DNA of 13,955 bases from an uncultured Alphaproteobacteria bacterium. GTDB lineage: Bacteria; Pseudomonadota; Alphaproteobacteria; Reyranellales; Reyranellaceae. A model generated the notes under the pieces. The model ran no database searches, was not told the origin of the DNA, and saw nothing but the letters and a program-made list of their open reading frames with translations. The position numbers were made by a program, and so were the translations under genes. The stretch covers positions 1 through 13,955 of the forward strand of contig CAIYWM010000346.1 of assembly GCA_903929895.1 (NCBI GenBank). Reading direction: 5' to 3'. Below are positions 6,990-13,955 of this stretch, piece by piece (position 1 is the stretch's first letter; every line of letters starts with the position of its first letter).

Positions 6990-8458
6990 CGGAATGGACC
7001 GAGAAGGGCCACGAACCGGGCGTGGTCGTGCTTCGCGACTGGCAGTGGTTCGTCCGCCGTGCCATCGACAAGACCGCGGTCTTCGTCTTCTTCGCCGTGG
7101 TCGTGCTGGCAGCACTTCCCATGGGCGGCAATCGAGACTGGGCGTGGGCACCGCTTTGCGTGCTGCTCGGCCTGATCGCAATTCCGGTGTCGCTGGGGCT
7201 CGGCGCCCGCGGGGGACATGCCGTGGGGGCGATCGAGCGTCTGCCGTTGCTGGTGCTGATCGGCTGCTGGCTTCTGTTTGCTGGGTTCGCTTTGTGGCAG
7301 ATGACGACATGGGCGCCGCTCACCGCCGATGCCTGGCTGTTCATCCGCGCCGCCGAGATCCTCGGCAGTGCCCATGCGCCGATCCCGGCGATTGCCGCCG
7401 ACGCGGCCCGCAATTCTCTCCTGAAATGCCTGGCTTGTGCGCTGATCTTCCTGATAGCGCGGGCCCTGTGCCGCGACCGCGACAATGCGCGTTGGTTACT
7501 CATTGCGCTGGTGGCCAGCGGCGTTCTGGTCGTGAGCTATGGCATCGCGATGCAGATGTCGACGAACTCCTGCTATCTCGGCAGCTACCTGCGCAAGCAG
7601 TTCGAGCTCACTCCCGGCGACCGCTGCCAGATGGGCGGCACCTTCGTCAACAGCAACTCGTTCGCCTGCTACATGGGCATGTGCGTGGTCGCAGCCTTCG
7701 GGCTGGTTTTCAACAGTCACGGCACGAAAGCAAAAGTTCCGTACGGCTACGACGAAGAAGAGGATGTCCGCCTCGTGGACTGGTTCACCGGCCCGCGCGT
7801 CGTCCTGCTTGCCCTCTCGCTGTTGATGCTGGGGGGGATGCTGATGTCCGCTTCCCGGGCGGGTTTCGGCGCTTCGATGGCTGGGATGCTGTTCCTCGGC
7901 CTGCTTCTCTTGCGGGGCCGCGGCAGGTCGCGCTCGCAGCTGGGGCGCATCTTCTTTGTCGCGTTTGTGGTCCTTGTCGTGGTCGGCGGCATTGCGGGCA
8001 GTGGCCTGCTTTCCAAGTTTGCCGTCTCGGTCGACGATTCATCGCGCCTGCGGATCTGGTCGGCCGCATTCCAGGGGATTGCGTTGTCGCCCTGGATGGG
8101 GTGGGGACTGGGCGGGTTCGGCGACGTCTTTACCCTCCTGCAGCCCGCCAACAGCCTGCAGCCCAATGACATCGCCCACTCAACGCCCCTGGAGACGGTG
8201 GTCGAACTCGGCATATTCGCGGCAATCCCCGCAATGGTCGTGGTGGTCTTGCCCTGGGCGGTCTCCCTGCGCGGTGGCCTGACGCGCAGACGCGCCTACC
8301 GGAATCTGCCCGCCGCGGCTTTCGCGGTGGCCGCCGTTCCGATCCTTCATTCGCTGATCGACTTCAGCCTGCAGATACCAGCCATCGGCTTCGTGACGGC
8401 AGCCCTGCTCGGCATGGGGTGGGCGCAGTCGTTCAGTCGCAACGAACTGTTGGCGTAA
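6986..8458 (+). CDS. O-antigen ligase/polymerase family membrane protein (WaaL/Wzy-like)
   Basis: 490 residues with about ten to twelve hydrophobic segments (for example 30-45, 53-72, 87-106, 145-162, 168-188, 226-242, 271-288, 297-309, 321-342, 408-425, 445-480). The large periplasmic-loop region shows the family's marks: GTFVNSNSFACYMG (218-231), SRLRIW (353-358), and AHSTPLETVVELGIF (397-411) with His398, which correspond to the conserved Arg and His of Wzy_C/WaaL proteins. Such proteins join or polymerise undecaprenyl-linked glycans at the outer face of the inner membrane. Ligase and polymerase cannot be told apart from sequence alone. The ATG at 6986 has a strong AGGAAGAGG upstream and overlaps the preceding stop by four bases. 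Confidence 0.88.
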   Translation: MTEWTEKGHEPGVVVLRDWQWFVRRAIDKTAVFVFFAVVVLAALPMGGNRDWAWAPLCVLLGLIAIPVSLGLGARGGHAVGAIERLPLLVLIGCWLLFAGFALWQMTTWAPLTADAWLFIRAAEILGSAHAPIPAIAADAARNSLLKCLACALIFLIARALCRDRDNARWLLIALVASGVLVVSYGIAMQMSTNSCYLGSYLRKQFELTPGDRCQMGGTFVNSNSFACYMGMCVVAAFGLVFNSHGTKAKVPYGYDEEEDVRLVDWFTGPRVVLLALSLLMLGGMLMSASRAGFGASMAGMLFLGLLLLRGRGRSRSQLGRIFFVAFVVLVVVGGIAGSGLLSKFAVSVDDSSRLRIWSAAFQGIALSPWMGWGLGGFGDVFTLLQPANSLQPNDIAHSTPLETVVELGIFAAIPAMVVVVLPWAVSLRGGLTRRRAYRNLPAAAFAVAAVPILHSLIDFSLQIPAIGFVTAALLGMGWAQSFSRNELLA

Positions 8459-8469
8459 AGCTTTACGCC
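8452..8469. repeat. 18-base perfect palindrome at the end of the ligase-type gene
   Basis: GGCGTAAAGCTTTACGCC is self-complementary over all 18 bases with no spacer. It contains the ligase-type gene's TAA stop (8456-8458) and its right half covers the possible -35 box of the promoter at 8462-8491. Having no loop it is a poor terminator and a good shape for a dimeric regulator's operator. No second copy was noticed in the window. Confidence 0.7.
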
Positions 8470-8491
8470 GCGGTGATGATCGAGATATAAT
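8462..8491 (+). promoter_or_regulatory. Candidate promoter for the sugar transferase operon
   Basis: A perfect TATAAT (8486-8491) is preceded by TTTACG (8462-8467, 4 of 6 match to TTGACA) with an 18-base spacer. Transcription would begin near 8498, giving a leader of about 60 bases. The -35 lies inside the palindrome at 8452-8469 and the -10 borders or enters the inverted repeat at 8473-8497, so both elements could be blocked by a bound regulator. A five-pair hairpin (8526-8530 with 8539-8543) stands in the leader just upstream of the AGGA at about 8548. Confidence 0.5.
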
Positions 8492-8497
8492 CATCAC
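8473..8497. repeat. Inverted repeat overlapping the -10 box
   Basis: GTGATGAT (8473-8480) and ATCATCAC (8490-8497) are perfect eight-base inverted arms around a nine-base AT-rich centre. The centre and right arm contain the TATAAT. No T run follows, so a terminator is unlikely; an operator or a hairpin are the alternatives. Confidence 0.55.
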
Positions 8498-8560
8498 GGG
8501 TGCAATTACGTCGAAGCGGCATGCGCCGGATCGGGAAGTCCGGGTTAGGAAGCGTCGCGT

Positions 8561-9940
8561 ATGAACGTGGAGACGGTCGGCCGGGTCCCTGTGGGAATGT
8601 CCGGTAGTTCCACACGGGGAGAGGGCGTGCCGAGAGCCATCGCGGCTGAGGGAGACTTGTCATCCGACGAACAACGGACGACCGGTACGCCGCGCATGCG
8701 GTCGGCGCCCCAGCGCTTCATCGAGAGCTGGGTCGACGCCGTTCTGGGCTTCCTTTTCTGCGTCGTGCTGCCGATCCCGCTCTATGCGACCGATGAGCCG
8801 TTCGTCGGCCCGTTCGACGCGTCAGAACTTACGATTGTCACCACCGCCATCGCCTATGCGATCGTGTGGTACTGCGGGCGTCGGCTGAACGCATTTCCGG
8901 GGGCAGGGCTCGATGCGGCGCACGTCGCACCAGTGGCGGTGATCACCTACGCCCTGATCGCCGCCATCCTTCTGCTGCTGCGTCTGGACTATTCGCGCGT
9001 CCAGCTTTTCGGCAGCGGCTTTCTCACCGTCCTCTGGATGGCGGCAATCGCACAGCTCCGCGGGCGCTATCTCGTGCGCAACTATGCCGTGACACCTCAT
9101 TCGGCAATTGCCTCCCTGCCGCGGCTTCCGACCTGCCGGTGGCTCGATTTCGACGATGTGCGCCAGCGGGGCCTGAGGGTCGATGCGATCGTGGCCGATC
9201 TGAGTGGCGATCTTGGAGAGGGCCAGCTTGCAGCCCTCGCCGATGCGGCGATCGCAGGCGTGCCGGTGCTCGACCGTCGGTATGTCGTGGAGAACCTGAC
9301 CGGCCGCACGCCGCTCAGCGGCCTGTCACCCAACGAATTCGGATCTCTGCTGCCGTCGCGACAGTACCTGGTCGTCCGGCGCGCCCTCGAATGGGGCCTG
9401 ACCGTCTTTTTCCTGCCGCTGCTGCTTCCGATCCTCGCCGTGGTCGCGCTGATCGTCCGGCTGGACAGTCCCGGACCGGTGTTCTTCCTGCAGACCCGCA
9501 TCGGCCGGCGCGGTCGCGCCTTCCGCATGATCAAGTTTCGCACGATGTTCGTCGGGGTACCGGGTCCCAGCTTCACGACCTCGTCCGATCCCCGCATCAC
9601 CCGAAGCGGCCACTTTCTCAGGCGCTGCCGGCTCGACGAGCTGCCGCAGCTCTTCAACATCCTGAAGGGCGACATGAGCTGGGTCGGCCCCAGGCCCGAG
9701 GCGGCCTCGCTAGAGAAGGGTTACGTCCGCGACATCGAGCACTTTGCTCTGCGCGGCATCGTGCGGCCGGGCGTGACCGGCTGGGCGCAGATCAACCAGG
9801 GCTATGCACACGAAGCCGACGCGATGCGCTCGAAGCTCGAATACGACCTTTATTATCTCAAGCACTGCTCGCTGTGGCTCGACATGGTGATCTTCCTCAG
9901 GACCTTCGCGGTGGTGTTCCGCGGCACCGGCGCGCGCTAG
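8561..9940 (+). CDS. Polyprenyl-phosphate sugar-1-phosphate transferase (WbaP-like initiating enzyme)
   Basis: 459 residues. Residues 1-50 are polar with no recognised motif; four hydrophobic segments follow (about 57-74, 90-105, 122-140, 150-166), then a soluble linker (190-265), a membrane-embedded segment (278-300) and the catalytic bacterial sugar transferase domain. Its motifs are complete: SPGPVFFLQTRIGRRG (303-318), MIKFRTM (323-329), SDPRITRSG (342-350), RLDELPQLFNILKGDMSWVG (357-376) with the catalytic Asp359-Glu360 pair, GPRPE (376-380) and RPGVTGWAQ (402-410). The enzyme transfers a sugar-1-phosphate from a nucleotide sugar to undecaprenyl phosphate, the first step of glycan synthesis; whether the sugar is glucose, galactose or another is not visible. 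The ATG has AGGA upstream with a long 10-base spacer; in-frame ATGs at residues 13 and 46 could also serve. Confidence 0.93.
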   Translation: MNVETVGRVPVGMSGSSTRGEGVPRAIAAEGDLSSDEQRTTGTPRMRSAPQRFIESWVDAVLGFLFCVVLPIPLYATDEPFVGPFDASELTIVTTAIAYAIVWYCGRRLNAFPGAGLDAAHVAPVAVITYALIAAILLLLRLDYSRVQLFGSGFLTVLWMAAIAQLRGRYLVRNYAVTPHSAIASLPRLPTCRWLDFDDVRQRGLRVDAIVADLSGDLGEGQLAALADAAIAGVPVLDRRYVVENLTGRTPLSGLSPNEFGSLLPSRQYLVVRRALEWGLTVFFLPLLLPILAVVALIVRLDSPGPVFFLQTRIGRRGRAFRMIKFRTMFVGVPGPSFTTSSDPRITRSGHFLRRCRLDELPQLFNILKGDMSWVGPRPEAASLEKGYVRDIEHFALRGIVRPGVTGWAQINQGYAHEADAMRSKLEYDLYYLKHCSLWLDMVIFLRTFAVVFRGTGAR

Positions 9941-9955
9941 GTTGCGGCGCAAATC

Positions 9956-11791
<1,836 letters not shown>

Positions 11792-11799
11792 GCGACGCC

Positions 11800-12900
11800 A
11801 TGGGGGCTCGCATCCTCGCTCTCGTCAGCGACTGTTACGGCGCGCGTGGGGGCATCGCGCGCTACAATCAGGATCTGTTCGATGCGCTGGCCGACGGCAG
11901 CACGGAAATCCTGATCCTGCCGCGCCATGGCGATGCCAGCGGGATGGTGCTTCCGGCCGGCGTGCGCCAGAACCCGTCGATCTTCGGCCGGCTGGGCTTC
12001 TCGCTGGCGGCGATCGTCGCAGCCTGGCGTTTCCGGCCCATCGATACCGTGTTCTGCGGTCACGTGTTCATGGCGCCGCTGGGCTTCCTGCTAGCCCGGC
12101 TGTTCGGTGCGCGGTACTGGGTTCAGGCACACGGTACCGACGTCTGGCAGGACCGCCGCGGCCTCGTGCGGTGGTTGATCGGCAATGCCGACCTGGTGAC
12201 GACGGTCAGCCGCGAGACGCGCCGGATCCTGCTTGCCTGGGTCGACCTGCCGTCGGAGCGCGTACGCGTTCTGCCGGACACGGTGCAGGATGTCTTCACG
12301 CCGGGCCCGGCGCCCGCGGAGCTGCGCGACAGGCTGAAGCTCGGCGCCGGGCCCATCCTCCTCACGGTCGGCCGGCTCGCCTCGAATGAGCGCTACAAGG
12401 GCCACGAACCGGTCTTCTCCGTCCTCGCAGGCTTGCGGCGGAAGTTCCCCGATCTCGTCCATGTCGTGGCAGGGGACGGTGACGACAGGCAGCGTCTCGA
12501 AGCGGTCGCTGCCGAGTTGGCGCCGGGCGCCGTGCGGTTTCTGGGGTTCGTGCCCGACGCGGAACTCCCGGATCTCTACCGGTTGGCCGACCTTTACGTG
12601 ATGCCGAGCACGGAGGAGGGCTTTGGCATCGTCTATCTCGAGGCGGCCGCCTGCGGTTTGCGGGTCGTCGGCGGCAAGGGCGGCGGCACGGCCGACGCCA
12701 TTCCCGACGAGCGTGTCGGTGTGATCGTCGATCCGGCCGACCGCGCCTCGCTGGCTGCGGCGATCGAGCAGCAGTTGGCGGAAGGCAAAGCCGATCCGGC
12801 GGCCATCGAACCCTATCGACGGTCGCATTTTATCGCCGCCGGGCGGGCACTCTATGCTCGCCTAGGTGCCCAGTCGCGTCGTATGACTTCCGGCCTATGA
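11800..12900 (+). CDS. GT4-family glycosyltransferase
   Basis: 366 residues, GT-B fold, cytoplasmic. The N-terminal acceptor half shows GARGGIARYNQDL (14-26) and AHGTDVW (110-116); the C-terminal nucleotide-sugar half shows TVGRLASNERYKGHE (189-203) with the Arg and Lys that grip the donor phosphates, GDGDDRQRLE (225-234), FLGFVPDAELPDLYRLAD (247-264) and the EX7E signature Glu273-Glu281 in PSTEEGFGIVYLEAAACG. The sugar donor and linkage cannot be read. The ATG is eight bases after the asnB stop, and its own stop overlaps the permease start by four bases (ATGA), so it is clearly part of the same operon. It probably adds one sugar to the lipid-linked chain. Confidence 0.93.
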   Translation: MGARILALVSDCYGARGGIARYNQDLFDALADGSTEILILPRHGDASGMVLPAGVRQNPSIFGRLGFSLAAIVAAWRFRPIDTVFCGHVFMAPLGFLLARLFGARYWVQAHGTDVWQDRRGLVRWLIGNADLVTTVSRETRRILLAWVDLPSERVRVLPDTVQDVFTPGPAPAELRDRLKLGAGPILLTVGRLASNERYKGHEPVFSVLAGLRRKFPDLVHVVAGDGDDRQRLEAVAAELAPGAVRFLGFVPDAELPDLYRLADLYVMPSTEEGFGIVYLEAAACGLRVVGGKGGGTADAIPDERVGVIVDPADRASLAAAIEQQLAEGKADPAAIEPYRRSHFIAAGRALYARLGAQSRRMTSGL

Positions 12901-13739
12901 TATCCAGCGATCGCCCTTCGAAGCGGCTCATCCTCGAGGCCGGACGCGCCGACCGCCAGTATTGGGGCGACATATGGCGATACCGGGAGCTCTTCTTCAT
13001 CCTCGCCTGGCGCGACGTCGCGGTGCGCTACAAGCAGACGGTGATCGGTCTCGCCTGGGCGTTCGTCAGGCCGTTCGTCACCATGGTCGTCTTCACGGTC
13101 GTATTCGGCAAGCTCGCCAGGCTGCCGACCGAAGGCGACGCACCCTATGCGGTGCTGGTCTTCGCCGGCCTGCTGCCGTGGACGCTCGCTTCGTCGATCC
13201 TGAGCGACGCGTCGAACAGCGTCATCACGAACTCACAGCTCGTAAGCAAAGTCTACTTCCCGCGCATCGTCATTCCCTTCGCCACCGTGATGGTGGGCCT
13301 CATCGACTTCGGCGTGAGCCTTGTCATCCTGGTCGGTGTCATGGCGTGGTATGGCGTCATGCCGGACTGGCACATCCTGATGCTGCCTCTCTTCGTCGTT
13401 CTGGCCGTGCTGGTGGCCATCGGGCCGGCGCTGTGGGCGGCCGCGATGATCGTGAAGTACCGCGACTTCCGCTTCATCATCCCGTTCGTCATCCAGATCG
13501 GCCTCTACGTCTCGCCGGTCGGATTCTCGGCTAAGGTCGTGCCACCGGAATGGCAGCTCCTCTACAGCTTGAACCCGATGGTGGGCGTGATCGACGGCTT
13601 CCGCTGGGCCATCCTGGGCGGCGACAGCCCCCTCTACCTGCCGGGCTTCGCCGTCAGCATGCTCGTTGCCGCCGGCATGCTCTGGCTCGGTATCCATACG
13701 TTCCGCCGCACCGAACGCGGCTTCGCAGACCTCATCTGA
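12897..13739 (+). CDS. Polysaccharide ABC exporter permease (Wzm-like, ABC-2 type)
   Basis: 280 residues with six hydrophobic segments (about 49-70, 85-105, 123-148, 160-185, 192-212, 248-268). An amphipathic N-terminal stretch precedes them, with ELFFILAWRDVAVRYKQT (31-48), the motif that begins Wzm/KpsM-type permeases, then LGWAF-like GLAWAFVRPF (51-60). Other family marks are LPWTLASSILSDASNSVI (93-110), VYFPRIVIPFATV (119-131), VKYRDFRFIIPFVIQIGLYVSPVGF (186-210) and LNPMVGVIDGFRWAILG (225-241). It forms the membrane channel that moves undecaprenyl-linked glycan from cytoplasm to periplasm. Its ATPase partner starts two bases after its stop. Confidence 0.94.
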   Translation: MISSDRPSKRLILEAGRADRQYWGDIWRYRELFFILAWRDVAVRYKQTVIGLAWAFVRPFVTMVVFTVVFGKLARLPTEGDAPYAVLVFAGLLPWTLASSILSDASNSVITNSQLVSKVYFPRIVIPFATVMVGLIDFGVSLVILVGVMAWYGVMPDWHILMLPLFVVLAVLVAIGPALWAAAMIVKYRDFRFIIPFVIQIGLYVSPVGFSAKVVPPEWQLLYSLNPMVGVIDGFRWAILGGDSPLYLPGFAVSMLVAAGMLWLGIHTFRRTERGFADLI

Positions 13740-13741
13740 GC

Positions 13742-13955
13742 ATGTCCGACGTCGTCATCCGTGCCGAGAAGCTCGGCAAGAAGTTCATCATCGGACACAA
13801 GGTCGAGTATTCGGCGATCCTGGGCGAAGCGCTGATGCGCAGCGCGCGAGGCATCCTGCGCCGCGGCGCCGACATGGTGCGCGGCCGCGCTGTCGTCGAA
13901 GGCGACGAGGTCGAGGAATTCTGGGCCCTGCGCGACGTCGATTTCGAGATCAAGC
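13742..13955 (+). CDS. Polysaccharide ABC exporter ATPase (Wzt-like), cut by window edge
   Basis: Only the first 71 residues are visible; the Walker A motif lies beyond the right edge. The start MSDVVIRAEKLGKKFIIGHK is the first strand of the nucleotide-binding domain. An insertion of about 35 residues (21-56, basic, containing SARGILRRGADMVRGR) separates it from EEFWALRDVDFEIK (58-71), the strand just before Walker A. That insertion and the EEFWAL phrase are characteristic of ATPases of O-antigen and teichoic-acid-type exporters. Whether it carries the C-terminal glycan-binding domain of O9a-type Wzt cannot be seen. It is coupled to the permease by a two-base gap. Confidence 0.9.
   Translation, partial: MSDVVIRAEKLGKKFIIGHKVEYSAILGEALMRSARGILRRGADMVRGRAVVEGDEVEEFWALRDVDFEIK

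Noticed and set aside
8452..8497. The two inverted repeats as a transcription terminator after the ligase-type gene
   Set aside because: The palindrome has no loop, and neither repeat is followed by a T run on the plus strand.

Overview
The window is GC-rich, densely coding DNA with strong codon-position bias. Gene content and protein style point to an alphaproteobacterium of the Hyphomicrobiales/Rhodospirillales kind (inference; no rRNA or other lineage marker is present). There is no tRNA, rRNA, CRISPR array, insertion sequence or phage gene. No stretch over about 105 bases lacks a gene. The longest gaps are 8459-8560 and 6207-6302, and both hold candidate regulatory signals.

Left part, minus strand (1-3629): read in the direction of transcription, an amidase-signature hydrolase, an 86-residue single-pass membrane protein of unknown function, a membrane-anchored SGNH/GDSL-type hydrolase, and the N-terminal two thirds of a YcaQ-type DNA glycosylase that runs off the left edge. 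A 48-base divergent intergenic region (3630-3677) separates these from everything to the right, which is all on the plus strand.

Middle part (3678-6206): a DUF2161-type protein with a PD-(D/E)XK-like nuclease core, abutting (stop then start, no gap) a CpdA-like metallophosphoesterase, then a bacterial transglutaminase-like protein with a proline-rich tail.

Right part (6303-13955): a surface-polysaccharide locus with very tight spacing. In order it holds an unknown membrane-anchored helical protein, an O-antigen ligase/polymerase-type membrane protein (4-base overlap), a polyprenyl-phosphate sugar-1-phosphate transferase, an AsnB-type glutamine amidotransferase/asparagine synthase, a GT4 glycosyltransferase, and the permease and start of the ATPase of a Wzm/Wzt-type polysaccharide ABC exporter. 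The likely logic is that the sugar transferase starts the chain on undecaprenyl phosphate, GT4 and other enzymes outside the window extend it, AsnB may amidate a sugar acid (or simply make asparagine), Wzm/Wzt flips the lipid-linked glycan, and the ligase-family protein joins or polymerises it in the periplasm. An 18-base perfect palindrome, a second inverted repeat and a consensus -10 box lie just before the sugar transferase and suggest a separately regulated promoter there.

Nothing here looks like a clearly new system. The best leads are the palindromic promoter at 8452-8497, the unknown protein coupled to the ligase, the DUF2161-phosphoesterase pair, and the amidotransferase in the glycan locus.
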